Source: Helicobacter suis
GTDB taxonomy: Bacteria; Campylobacterota; Campylobacteria; Campylobacterales; Helicobacteraceae
Length of the DNA stretch: 64,000 nt
Direction of reading: 5' to 3'
NCBI RefSeq assembly: GCF_902196135.1
Contig: NZ_CABIKE010000004.1
Location: forward strand, 48,020-112,019
The notes beneath the pieces are model-generated. The model was not told the origin of the DNA. It did not search any database and saw only the letters and a list, made by a program, of their open reading frames with translations. Positions 18,710 through 28,523 of this stretch are shown one piece after another. The translations under genes were made by a program, and so were the position numbers. Within the stretch, counting starts at the first letter, position 1, and every line of letters starts with the position of its first letter.

Positions 18710-20332
18710 ATGCCTTTTAATAACTACATAGAAAAAGAATTTAAGGAAATTGTGGCGCTTTTATCAAAGGGGGAGTATTTAATCCCGCGTTTTCAAAGAG
18801 GCCTTGTGTGGAAAAGAGAACAAGTAGCCAATTTTTTAGACAGCATTTTAATGGGGTATCCTACGGGTATTTTTGTGCTGTGGAAAAGTAAAGAGAAATT
18901 AGCTTGCCGCAAAATGGGAGACTCTGCGCCTAAAGAATTGAAAGAGGGTGAAGTGTTCTATGTCTTAGACGGGCAACAACGCATGAGCGCGCTTTATTTG
19001 GTTTATGAGGGCTTAACACTACCCCAAGCTAAGGGATTGGAGGAAAATTACAAAGATATTTTATTAAGTGTAGAACCTAATGCCAATGGGGAATATTGCT
19101 TTGTTAAACCTAAAAAATCTGAAAAGATAGAGCAGGCAATTAGGGCTACAGATTTACTTAGAAGCGAGAGCATCTATGATATTGAGGAAAAATACGGGCT
19201 TGATAAAAAGACGGCTAGGGAATTTGAGCGTTTTAAAACTAAGCTTTTAAACTATAAATTCCCTATTGTAGAGATTACAGACGCCTCTTTAGAGGAGATT
19301 ATCAAAATTTTTACCCGTATCAATACGGGGGGTACTAAATTAAGCCTTTCTGAAATCTTGTATGCTAAGTTTTATATCGCGCCTACAAACACACAAAAAG
19401 GCTTTGATTTAGAGGCACATTTTAAAGAACTCCAAGAGGAGCTTAAAAGCCTAGATTATGGCTTTAACTCATGTGTAGTGGTTTTACAGCTAATCTCTTT
19501 TATTTTGCGGTATAACGCCTCAGGCAATTTAACAGAGAAAATTTCTACATCCACCCTTTTAAAACTAGAGCCAAGAAGTATAGAGGGACAATGGAAAGCT
19601 GTCGCCCCCTGCTTTAAAGAGGCAGCGCACTTACTTAAACATAGCCTAAAAATCCCTTCCTCTGATTTTTTGCCCTCTGCTAACTCTTTAATGCTCATAG
19701 CCTATTTCTTTGTTTTAAGCGAGGGAAAAAGTCCTAATGCTAGCCAAATTACAAATTTACAAAAACTCTTTTTTAGAAGTGCGTTTTTTAGTTCTGGCCC
19801 AAGTGGTGATACCTTACTCAAACAGCTAGGGTTAATCCGCCGGATTTATCAAGAGGAGACTATTGATTTTAATAAAGAGTTGCCCTATTACATCACGAAA
19901 AAGTATTTAATGGAGGAAAAACTCAATATTAAAAATGGGCTTCATAGAGGTGTTTTTTGTGTTTTAGCAACCTTAGAACCTAAAAACTTTGATAATAATA
20001 GCAAAGTGGTTTTAGATCATCTCTTTGTAGCAGGAAAACATAAAAGAAATTTCCACCACTTCTTCCCTAAAAAATACCTTGAAAATAAAGATATAGAACA
20101 TGTAGATGTGATTGCCAATATTACTCTCATTGATGCTCGCCTCAACCAAGCCATTAAAGATAAATCGCCTCAAATATACATAGCAGACTACCAACAAGTA
20201 AACAAGGATTTACAAACAACTTTACAAACCCATTTAATTACTTTAGACGATCCTGAAATGTTAAAGGATTATTCAAAATTTTTAAACCTGCGTGCGCGTT
20301 TGATTTTAGAAAAAATCCGCGAGATCACTTAA
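18710..20332 (+). CDS. DUF262/HNH (GmrSD-like) protein
   Basis: A 540-residue protein with an N-terminal DUF262 domain of the ParB/sulfiredoxin-like fold: IPRFQRG at 25-31 and the nucleotide-handling DGQQR at 87-91. The C-terminal part has an HNH-type set (VVLDH near 433, HHFFPKKYL near 449, NITLI and a later N..I.DKSP), as in the DUF1524 nuclease half. This architecture is that of fused GmrSD-type IV restriction enzymes and of SspE-like anti-phage effectors, which cut modified DNA or sense modification. It lies 3 bp after flgE and 13 bp before the next gene; H. pylori has other genes at this place, so it is an insert. Target is unknown. Confidence 0.85.
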   Translation: MPFNNYIEKEFKEIVALLSKGEYLIPRFQRGLVWKREQVANFLDSILMGYPTGIFVLWKSKEKLACRKMGDSAPKELKEGEVFYVLDGQQRMSALYLVYEGLTLPQAKGLEENYKDILLSVEPNANGEYCFVKPKKSEKIEQAIRATDLLRSESIYDIEEKYGLDKKTAREFERFKTKLLNYKFPIVEITDASLEEIIKIFTRINTGGTKLSLSEILYAKFYIAPTNTQKGFDLEAHFKELQEELKSLDYGFNSCVVVLQLISFILRYNASGNLTEKISTSTLLKLEPRSIEGQWKAVAPCFKEAAHLLKHSLKIPSSDFLPSANSLMLIAYFFVLSEGKSPNASQITNLQKLFFRSAFFSSGPSGDTLLKQLGLIRRIYQEETIDFNKELPYYITKKYLMEEKLNIKNGLHRGVFCVLATLEPKNFDNNSKVVLDHLFVAGKHKRNFHHFFPKKYLENKDIEHVDVIANITLIDARLNQAIKDKSPQIYIADYQQVNKDLQTTLQTHLITLDDPEMLKDYSKFLNLRARLILEKIREIT

Positions 20333-20345
20333 AAAAGGGATAATA

Positions 20346-21113
20346 ATGTGGTGTTTAGGGATTGAACATAAACAAAATAAGGATATAGATACGCTTAAAG
20401 ATGTGCTGCATGATTATGGGTTTTCTAAATTAATTGGGGGTGTGTATATTTTAAGTTCGCACCATGACAATCCATTAGCCCAAATTTATACTTGTTTATC
20501 TGAAATTAAAACCCTTTTTGATAGCTCCAAACTTGAAATTAAAAGTTTTAAAATTAGCGATCTAAACGATCTAAGCAGTTGTTTAACAACAACTCAAAAT
20601 AGAACTATAAAACCTAAAACTAACTATATTCCTCCAAAAAGTACCTACGATCACATTGGAGAAAAGAGTATTGCGCTATCTGAGACTATTTTTAGAGATT
20701 ATGATCTTAAAGATTTAGAAAAAGCTTATTTTCTTTATACAGACGCGGGGGTTAAAGAAAATGAGGTGATGTGTGGATTTTGTTTGTATTCCTTTGAAAA
20801 TGGATATTTTAAAGAGATAGGCCGTTACAAATGCCCCCTAAAATCAGATCTCAATGAAAGTTTTAAAGCCGAAAAACAAGCCATTGTTATTAGCATGAAA
20901 TGTTTGCAAAACATGTTTAAAACCAAAAAACTAGACTCTAGCTATAAACTTTTTGTAATAGGGGATAATCAGGCTGTGATTAATGGTTATAGGTGTCAAA
21001 ACGAGGGTTTTACTCTTAAGAGTGGTTTTACAAATATTGAATACAAATGGTGCAAACGCGGTTCTGATGCGTGTAATAAAGTGGTGGATGCTATTGTTAA
21101 TCTTAGAGGGTAA
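20346..21113 (+). CDS. VapD-like / RNase H-like fusion protein
   Basis: A 255-residue protein with two parts. Residues 1-80 resemble the VapD/Cas2-type ferredoxin fold: compare GF-x4-GGVY at 25-34, N-x-LAQIY at 42-48 and I-x-x-FK-x-x-D near 65-72 with H. pylori VapD (HP0315), an endoribonuclease. The Asp of VapD FDL near residue 7 is Glu7 here (GIEH). Residues 126-255 look like RNase HI: Asp133 (YTDAG), Glu176 (AEKQA), Asp207 (IGDNQ) and Asp248 in an N-x3-D context. AAAGGG precedes the ATG. It follows the DUF262 gene closely, so a defence or toxin role with it is plausible. I know no described protein with this pairing. Confidence 0.6.
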   Translation: MWCLGIEHKQNKDIDTLKDVLHDYGFSKLIGGVYILSSHHDNPLAQIYTCLSEIKTLFDSSKLEIKSFKISDLNDLSSCLTTTQNRTIKPKTNYIPPKSTYDHIGEKSIALSETIFRDYDLKDLEKAYFLYTDAGVKENEVMCGFCLYSFENGYFKEIGRYKCPLKSDLNESFKAEKQAIVISMKCLQNMFKTKKLDSSYKLFVIGDNQAVINGYRCQNEGFTLKSGFTNIEYKWCKRGSDACNKVVDAIVNLRG

Positions 21114-21151
21114 AAAGCGTTCTTTTTAAAATTTATCAAGGGTAGGTTATT

Positions 21152-23119
21152 TTGCAACTTAATAGCGAACAATTACAGGCTATCAAAGCGCCTTTGGGGC
21201 GTAATTTAGTGATTGCCTCAGCTGGTACGGGTAAGACTTCTACTATCGTGGGGCGGATTTTACACCTGCTGACAAGTGGCATTGATCCGCGCCAAATTCT
21301 TTTACTCACCTTTACCAATAAAGCAAGCCAAGAGATGAAGGAGCGTTTAGCACGCTACACTAAAGAGGCTGAAAAAATTGAAGCCGGGACTTTCCACGCT
21401 GTGGCTTACCGCTTTCTTAAATTACAAGACCCCTCTTTAAGTTTAAAACAACCAACAGACATGCAAACCTTATTGAAGGGTTTTTTAGCAGAGACAGAGG
21501 GGGTTTATAGCGCGAAGTATTTATATGAATTGTATTCTTCTTATTTGAATGAAAATTGCGCGCAAAGTTTTACAGATTGGCTATTAAAGCGCACCCCTGA
21601 GCAAGAGGAGTATACAGAGTTGTATGAATGCGCGCTAGGGCTTTTTGAAAACTGTAAAAGAGAGCAACACTATGTAGATTATAACGATCTATTAATTCTT
21701 TTTAAAGAGCAAATCAAGCACCAACCTGAAGCCTTTTGTGAAGTTTTATGCGATGAGTATCAAGACACAAACCCCTTACAAGATTCTATTTTAGACGCCC
21801 TACAACCCTCTAGTCTTTTTTGTGTGGGTGATTACGATCAAAGCATTTATGCCTTCAATGGGGCAGACATTTCTATTATTAGTAATTTCACACAAAAATA
21901 CACAAACGCGCAGGTTTTTAGTTTGCGTAAAAATTACCGCTCATCAGGGGCTATTTTAAATTTGGCTAATCGCGTGATTGCTAATAACCCGCGTATTTAT
22001 CCTAAGAGTTTAGAAGTGGTGAAACAAAATAACCCCTCTACCCCTAAACTTTTAGTTTATGACGAGTTATTAGATCAATATCAAGGCATTGCTAAGCAAA
22101 TCGCGCTAAGGGGGCGCTTTGAGGAAGTGGCCATTCTCTTTAGAAATAACGCTAGCGCTGAAGGCTGTGAGGCAGCTTTGCGGCTACTTGGTATCCCTTC
22201 TATTCGCAAGGGTGGGGTGGGTTTGTTTGATACTAAAGAGGTGAAATTACTCTTAGATGTTTGTGCTTTTTTGATCCAGCCTAAGGAAATGGTAGCAACC
22301 ATGCAGATTTTAAGCTATGGGCATGGGGTGGGGGCTAAGCTATGTGCAGAACTTTACCAAGCTTTGCAGATTTTAGGCGAGGGTAATAGCTTAAAGGGCT
22401 TACTCACCCCCAATCAAAAAGAGCCCTATCCTAGTATAAAACGCCCCCAAATGGGTTTGTTTGAGAATCTCTTAGCTAATACCTCTCCTTTTAATCTCCA
22501 CTCTGATTTTAAAGATCACCCCCTTTTAAGCCACCCTAAAATAAAACCACCCATCGCCTGCTTTTTAGAAGATCTTTATATCCTTTGTAAAACCCACTCT
22601 TTTAAAACCCCCGCCCAAAGCCTAGAGCATATTATGCAATCTGTGTGGTTTGATAACATTATGCAAAAGCTTGCACGGGAGCGCTCTAAAAATAAAGATG
22701 GGAGTGTGGATACAAACCGCTATGAACAGGCTTTAGAAAAAATTAAAAGGCGGGGGGAACTACTTATGCAGCTATCTAACAAATATGGCCATTTGAAAGA
22801 TTTTATCAATGAAATAGGGCTTGACTCTAGAGAAATGGATAGTGGAAGTGGGGTACATTTGCTCACCGTGCATGCAAGTAAGGGGCTTGAATTTAGCGAG
22901 GTGTATGTGATTGATTTAATGCAAAAGCGCTTCCCTAATACCAAGTTAGCCAAACAAAACGGAGGTTTAGAGGAGGAGCGCCGTTTGTTTTATGTGGCAG
23001 TTACTAGGGCTAAAGATCATCTTTATTTATCCTATGCTAGAGAGGATCGGCGTAAAAATACCCGTTATGAACCCTCATGTTTTTTAAAAGAGGCGGGGCT
23101 TTTACAACTAGCGCCATAA
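21152..23119 (+). CDS. rep: Rep/UvrD-family DNA helicase
   Basis: Superfamily 1A 3'-5' helicase, 655 residues, positional equivalent of H. pylori HP0911 (rep). Motifs: Walker A ASAGTGKTS near residue 23, motif II DEYQDTN, motif III VGDYDQSIYAFNGA, motif IV KNYRS, motif V HASKGLEF and motif VI VAVTRAKDHLYLS. The start is TTG at 21152, giving MQLNSEQLQAI as in the family; GGTAGG precedes it. It probably functions in replication restart or repair. The two genes upstream replace the HP0909-HP0910 interval of H. pylori. Confidence 0.92.
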   Translation: MQLNSEQLQAIKAPLGRNLVIASAGTGKTSTIVGRILHLLTSGIDPRQILLLTFTNKASQEMKERLARYTKEAEKIEAGTFHAVAYRFLKLQDPSLSLKQPTDMQTLLKGFLAETEGVYSAKYLYELYSSYLNENCAQSFTDWLLKRTPEQEEYTELYECALGLFENCKREQHYVDYNDLLILFKEQIKHQPEAFCEVLCDEYQDTNPLQDSILDALQPSSLFCVGDYDQSIYAFNGADISIISNFTQKYTNAQVFSLRKNYRSSGAILNLANRVIANNPRIYPKSLEVVKQNNPSTPKLLVYDELLDQYQGIAKQIALRGRFEEVAILFRNNASAEGCEAALRLLGIPSIRKGGVGLFDTKEVKLLLDVCAFLIQPKEMVATMQILSYGHGVGAKLCAELYQALQILGEGNSLKGLLTPNQKEPYPSIKRPQMGLFENLLANTSPFNLHSDFKDHPLLSHPKIKPPIACFLEDLYILCKTHSFKTPAQSLEHIMQSVWFDNIMQKLARERSKNKDGSVDTNRYEQALEKIKRRGELLMQLSNKYGHLKDFINEIGLDSREMDSGSGVHLLTVHASKGLEFSEVYVIDLMQKRFPNTKLAKQNGGLEEERRLFYVAVTRAKDHLYLSYAREDRRKNTRYEPSCFLKEAGLLQLAP

Positions 23120-23144
23120 AACCCTTAGCTTAGCCATAAGGAGG

Positions 23145-23161
23145 TGTCAAAAAGCTAGTTT
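23145..23161. repeat. Inverted repeat between the rep and PAS genes
   Basis: CAAAAA-GCTAG-TTTTTG, a six-base-arm hairpin 25 bases after the helicase stop. It could be a weak terminator for rep; it has no long U-tract after it, so I am not sure. Confidence 0.3.
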
Positions 23162-23238
23162 TTGGACGATATTGGTAAACGCGTTTAGGTTTTGTTGCCC
23201 TTTGATGGGCTATGTGTACAAGAATAAAAAAGGGTTAC

Positions 23239-23730
23239 ATGGAAAAGTTTGTGAATGAAGATCACTTTTTGGTTACTAAGACGGATTTAAAGGGAGTGAT
23301 CACTTATGCGAATAAACCCTTTATAGACATTGTGGGGGGCAGTGGAGAAAAAGACCTTTTGTATAAACCCCATAGCGTGGTGCGCCATCCAGAAATGCCT
23401 AAGGTCATTTTTAAACTCCTCTGGGATAACATCAAAGCCCAGCATGAAATTTTTGCCTACATCAAAAATAAAACCTTTGATGGGCATTTTTACTGGGTTT
23501 TTGCCAATGTAACCGCCTCTGTAGATGAATCGCAAAATTCTATCGGGTATTATTCTGTTCGAAGAGCCCCCAATAGAAAAGCCCTTAAGGTGATCATCCC
23601 TCTTTATACTTCTTTGTTATCTGCTGAAAAAACACAGGGGATACAGGCTAGTTTAAAAGCCCTCCAACAGGTTTTACAAGAACAGGGTTGTGATTACCAC
23701 CAATGGGTCAACCAGCTACAACGATTATAA
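23239..23730 (+). CDS. PAS-domain protein (Aer/CetB-like redox sensor)
   Basis: A 163-residue protein consisting of one PAS domain (about residues 8-120) and a short helical tail. The KTDLKGVITYANKPF opening, the VRHPEMP segment and the YWVFANVT strand are those of the FAD-binding PAS of Aer and of Campylobacter CetB. An upstream in-frame start at 23212 is less likely because AAAAGGG precedes the ATG at 23239. It has no membrane segment or signalling domain, and the next gene, 9 bp on, is a chemoreceptor. The pair therefore looks like a split energy-taxis receptor in which the PAS protein senses redox state. Confidence 0.8.
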   Translation: MEKFVNEDHFLVTKTDLKGVITYANKPFIDIVGGSGEKDLLYKPHSVVRHPEMPKVIFKLLWDNIKAQHEIFAYIKNKTFDGHFYWVFANVTASVDESQNSIGYYSVRRAPNRKALKVIIPLYTSLLSAEKTQGIQASLKALQQVLQEQGCDYHQWVNQLQRL

Positions 23731-23739
23731 GGATCATGC

Positions 23740-24879
23740 ATGTTTAAATGGCTCTCAGATGATTCAGATTCTTCTATTCAGAAGATCCATGAGTTTATTG
23801 CTCAGGTTAGAAATGGGTATTTAGAATGCCGCATTGTAGATATTGATGAAAAGAGCCCTTATAGCGCTATGATGCATGGTTTAAACGATCTTTTAGATCA
23901 AATCGAATCTTTATTCCGCGAAATGGATGCGTGTGTACAGGCGGCTAAAGAAGGTAGGGATTATCGCAACATCTTTTTAGAGGGGTATCGGGGGATTTTT
24001 AAACAATATGGAGTGCATGTTAAATCCCATGTTGATGGAATCATTGCAAGCAATAATAGTAAGATTGTACAACGATTATTAGAAATGGGAGGGGGTGCTA
24101 AGGGGATTTTAGCCATATTAAACGAACTTAGCCGGAGAGTACAGCAGTGTACAGAGAATAAGCAATTAGCGCAAAATATTGAAGGGAGTTCTTTAAAAAG
24201 CCAAGATGAAATCTTAGGTATCCACACTAATTTAGATAATTTTAGCGCGCATTGTTTACATGCCAACACGGTTGTAGAAGAGTTGAAGAAAAACATGGAT
24301 TTTATCATGCAGGTTGCTGATATTATTAAAGATATTGCCGATCAGACTAACCTACTCTCTTTAAATGCAGCTATTGAGGCAGCTAGAAGTGGAGAGCATG
24401 GACGGGGCTTTGCGGTGGTGGCTGATGAAATTAGAAAACTTGCTGAAAGGGTGGCTAAGGAAGTTAGCAGTATTAAAGGTAATTTGAGTGGCTTTAAAGA
24501 GGAAATTGATAAGTTAGAGGAGGCTTTTTCAGGAGTAACAAGTCTAAGTACAGAAATTGGCGCGCATTTTCAGGATTTTTCAAAGGTGTTAGAGGCCTTT
24601 GTGCAGGGTAGCCGTAAAAGTTTAGAGAATAATACAGGATTAGAACAGGGTTTGAGTAAAATCATGCGCCATATTGAGTGGATTATTCTAAAGATGTCTA
24701 TTTATAAAAGCGTACTCACTAATGAAACCCAAAATATCGCTTTAGACAAGGCACTCAATGATAAAGCCAAAACCCTAACACAGGAGGTACTAGCCCATGT
24801 TAAAGATCATTATAAGCCAGATGAGGTAGAACAAATGGCAGCGCGCTTACAGGCCTTAGATGCTGTTGAATTAGATTAA
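23740..24879 (+). CDS. Cytoplasmic methyl-accepting chemotaxis protein
   Basis: A 379-residue receptor with the conserved MCP hairpin ([21 protein letters not shown], about residues 200-220, then [16 protein letters not shown]). There is no transmembrane helix, so it is soluble. The first 100 residues contain two weakly similar HAMP-like helices ([27 protein letters not shown]). No CZB zinc domain or CheW-binding pentapeptide tail is obvious. Position directly after the PAS gene suggests that it transmits the PAS signal to CheA, as CetA does for CetB in Campylobacter, though CetA is membrane anchored. Confidence 0.9.
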   Translation: MFKWLSDDSDSSIQKIHEFIAQVRNGYLECRIVDIDEKSPYSAMMHGLNDLLDQIESLFREMDACVQAAKEGRDYRNIFLEGYRGIFKQYGVHVKSHVDGIIASNNSKIVQRLLEMGGGAKGILAILNELSRRVQQCTENKQLAQNIEGSSLKSQDEILGIHTNLDNFSAHCLHANTVVEELKKNMDFIMQVADIIKDIADQTNLLSLNAAIEAARSGEHGRGFAVVADEIRKLAERVAKEVSSIKGNLSGFKEEIDKLEEAFSGVTSLSTEIGAHFQDFSKVLEAFVQGSRKSLENNTGLEQGLSKIMRHIEWIILKMSIYKSVLTNETQNIALDKALNDKAKTLTQEVLAHVKDHYKPDEVEQMAARLQALDAVELD

Positions 24880-24896
24880 TTGATAAAGGAGATCAT

Positions 24897-25595
24897 ATGC
24901 GGTATGTTTTAAGCTTAGTGTTGGCGGTGGTGTTTTTAGGTTGTTTTATCGGGGGGCTTGCCTTTGAACGCTTTGTTTTGGGCAAACACAAAGCTAAAAG
25001 TGGTAGTGAAATTACCATGCAAATCCAAAGTAAGCAAGTGGTGATGCCCGGAAGTTATAGCGCGCATCTTCTTTTTAGTAGCGCTAATGGGCTCTTAAAA
25101 ACAGAAAAACTAACCCCTGAACAAGAGCAAAGTATCAAAGAGAGTTTTAAACAAATTAATGATCTGGCAAAAGATAGCCATTTATGCCAACAAACTTCTT
25201 ACAGCCTAGAACCCCATTACACTTTTAAACAAGAGTTAAACGGCTATTCTTTGCATGCTTTAATGGTTTGTGAAATCCCTACTTCTAAGCTAAGCGAGTA
25301 TGAAGCCCTTAAAGGTAAAATCTCTGAAGTGGTTACAAAAAATGCTTTATTTGTACTCAATACACCCGCCCTTTATGCCAAAATGCAAGAATCTGATTTA
25401 GTAGCGTTGCAGGATGCATTATTACAAAAAGCCCAAGAGAAAGTGAGCTTTTTTAGCCAAAAATTTAAAAAACAATGCATGGTTAAAAGCCTAGATTTTT
25501 ACCCCAATCATTTCCCTATGCGCTTTAAAATAGAAAAACAACAAGAGACACAACAAAGCTTTAGCCTCACGGCTAGACTCACGGTGGGTTGTTAA
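24897..25595 (+). CDS. Membrane-anchored or exported protein of unknown function
   Basis: A 232-residue protein with an N-terminal hydrophobic segment (about residues 4-26) that could be a signal anchor; LGCF inside it is a possible lipobox. The remainder (about 40-232) is soluble and probably periplasmic. The run TSYSLEPHYTF and a following VCEIPTSKL strand vaguely recall SIMPL (DUF541) proteins, but the match is by eye only. AAAGGAG precedes the ATG. It lies 17 bp after the chemoreceptor gene and may be co-transcribed. Confidence 0.6.
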   Translation: MRYVLSLVLAVVFLGCFIGGLAFERFVLGKHKAKSGSEITMQIQSKQVVMPGSYSAHLLFSSANGLLKTEKLTPEQEQSIKESFKQINDLAKDSHLCQQTSYSLEPHYTFKQELNGYSLHALMVCEIPTSKLSEYEALKGKISEVVTKNALFVLNTPALYAKMQESDLVALQDALLQKAQEKVSFFSQKFKKQCMVKSLDFYPNHFPMRFKIEKQQETQQSFSLTARLTVGC

Positions 25596-25602
25596 AATGT
25601 GT

Positions 25603-25608
25603 TATAAT
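25603..25608 (+). promoter_or_regulatory. -10 element of the mnmA promoter
   Basis: TATAAT in GTTATAATGCCGCCC, 29 bp upstream of the mnmA start codon. Confidence 0.6.
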
Positions 25609-25637
25609 GCCGCCCTATTAAATAAGAAGGTTAGGCC

Positions 25638-26675
25638 GTGAAAGTTGCTGTTTTGATGAGTGGAGGGGTGGATAGCTCTTATAGCGCTTATTTGTTAAAG
25701 CAGGCTGGGCATGATTTATTAGGGCTGTATTTAAAATTACATGGGAAAGAAGAAAAACATGCCATGTATATTAAAAATTGCCAAGAAGTGGCCTCTTTTT
25801 TGAATATCCCCTTTGAAGTGGTGGATTTACAAGAATCTTTTAAAAAACAGGTTTATCAAGTTTTTATTGACACCTACAAAAGTGGCCAAACACCCAACCC
25901 TTGTGCTCTGTGTAACCCTTTGATGAAATTTGGTTTAGGGCTAGAATTTGCCCTTGATCGTGGGTGTGAAAAAATAGCTACAGGGCATTATGCTAGATTA
26001 ATGGATTTGGAGGGTGTGCTACGCATTCAAGAGGCCTTTGATTTGAGTAAAGATCAAAGCTATTTTTTATACGCGCTCCCACAACGCGCCATTGATGCGC
26101 TCATCTTTCCCTTAGGTGGCTTGTTAAAAAGTGAGATCAAACCAAAAGCTCTAGAAGTGATGCCCTTTTTAGGAGACTTACAAACTTATAAAGAATCCCA
26201 AGAAATTTGCTTTGTAGAGGGTTCTTATATAGACACGCTTAAACAGCATATTGATGTGGATCAAAAGGGTCTGGTGCGTAATTTAAAAGGGGAGGTGGTG
26301 GGCACGCATAAGGGTTATATGCACTATACAATTGGCAAACGCAAGGGTTTTACAGTTCAAGGGGCACATACGCCTCATTTTGTTGTGGGTATCCATGCTA
26401 AAAGCAATGAGATTATTGTAGGCGAAAAAGAGGATCTAGCAATCTTTACTCTAGAGGCTGAAAATAAATCCTTGCCTTCTAATTTTAAAACAGGCACTTA
26501 CATGGTTAAGGTGCGCTATAGAAGCACCCCCACTAAAGCTAAAATCACTCTAAATCATAAAACCATCCACGCCACCTTTGAAGAGCCGGTTTATGGTGTG
26601 GCTCTGGGGCAAGCGCTCGTGGTCTATGAAAAAGACTGCGTTTTAGGGGGAGGGGTTATCACCAAGAGCGCCTAA
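25638..26675 (+). CDS. mnmA: tRNA-specific 2-thiouridylase MnmA
   Basis: Makes 2-thiouridine at the wobble position of tRNAs for Lys, Glu and Gln. The 345-residue protein has the ATP pyrophosphatase PP-loop SGGVDSS at 8-14, the catalytic cysteine in NPCALCN and the second, persulfide-forming cysteine in QEICFVEG. Start is GTG at 25638 with AGAAGG upstream. Its 3' end overlaps the convergent next gene by 4 bp. Confidence 0.95.
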   Translation: MKVAVLMSGGVDSSYSAYLLKQAGHDLLGLYLKLHGKEEKHAMYIKNCQEVASFLNIPFEVVDLQESFKKQVYQVFIDTYKSGQTPNPCALCNPLMKFGLGLEFALDRGCEKIATGHYARLMDLEGVLRIQEAFDLSKDQSYFLYALPQRAIDALIFPLGGLLKSEIKPKALEVMPFLGDLQTYKESQEICFVEGSYIDTLKQHIDVDQKGLVRNLKGEVVGTHKGYMHYTIGKRKGFTVQGAHTPHFVVGIHAKSNEIIVGEKEDLAIFTLEAENKSLPSNFKTGTYMVKVRYRSTPTKAKITLNHKTIHATFEEPVYGVALGQALVVYEKDCVLGGGVITKSA

Positions 26676-27199
26676 AATTTCCAGTGAAAACTGGCATGAA
26701 AGGTAGAAGTTGGTGATACTCCTGAACCCATTTTAGGGAGGTGGACCTTGACATGTTTTTGGCACTTGCTCACGAAATCATCGTACTGGTGAGATAAGAT
26801 ATTTGAAAAGTTACGGGCTGTCAGACGCTTAAGCACTTGATCTGCATCACCCAAAACTAGGGCATCAAATCTAGCATTAAAAAGCCGTCTTATCTTTTTA
26901 CCAGCAATTAAAGCTTCAAGGCTTAAAATAGTCAGATTAGATTGACCCATAATATCCCTGCGCCGGCGGTATAAGATGTTTGTAGTTTTAGGGGCTGCTA
27001 ATCGCTTGAGTACTTGTTTAGTGTTGCCTAAAACGAAGGCATCAAACATAGCATTAAAAGTACGCCTCTCTTCTTTACCAGCAACCAAAGACCCGATACT
27101 TAAAACGGATAATTTTAAAGGATTAACAAGCACGCTAGAATCCCTAGCGTAGCCAACTTCAACATGTGCCACGCGGCTCACAAAGACCGCAAACATCAA
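26672..27199 (-). CDS. Unknown protein with two tandem 53-residue repeats, start probably shifted
   Basis: A 175-residue reading frame that I do not recognise. It contains two imperfect copies of about 53 residues (compare [20 protein letters not shown] with [20 protein letters not shown], each followed by LG-x4-QVLKRL), joined by a basic linker, and ends in FHASFHWKF. The open frame begins with TTG-ATG and has no ribosome binding site at the right distance. However AAGGAG is six bases before an ATG at 27216 in another frame. One extra G in the GGG after that ATG would join the two and give an N-terminus [13 protein letters not shown]. The gene is thus either frameshifted at 27211-27214 or starts internally. 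Confidence 0.5.
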   Translation of the reverse strand: MMFAVFVSRVAHVEVGYARDSSVLVNPLKLSVLSIGSLVAGKEERRTFNAMFDAFVLGNTKQVLKRLAAPKTTNILYRRRRDIMGQSNLTILSLEALIAGKKIRRLFNARFDALVLGDADQVLKRLTARNFSNILSHQYDDFVSKCQKHVKVHLPKMGSGVSPTSTFHASFHWKF

Positions 27200-27370
27200 T
27201 GGCTTAAATACCCCATCAACAACTCCTTATGTTTTTCTCAGCTGAGTCAATATTTTAACATGCAAAATCTTAGGCTTATTTGAGAAAAGGGTTGGAAGTT
27301 TTATTTTCTGTTACAATATTATTTTAAAGTTAAAGAATCAGACCTTAGTGGGTAAAATTTATATAAATAG

Positions 27371-28429
<1,059 letters not shown>

Positions 28430-28463
28430 TTTTTAGCTATCAAGTTTTAGCCCAAACGCATAT

Positions 28464-28493
28464 TTGACATTTTATTTTTAAATTTGCTAGGAT
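28464..28493 (+). promoter_or_regulatory. Promoter of the heptamer-repeat outer membrane protein gene
   Basis: A perfect TTGACA (28464-28469) is followed after 18 bp by TAGGAT (28488-28493). AAAGGG (28513-28518) is the ribosome binding site for the ATG at 28524. Confidence 0.6.
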
Positions 28494-28523
28494 ATGACTT
28501 TATATTTTTTTGAAAGGGTCTTT

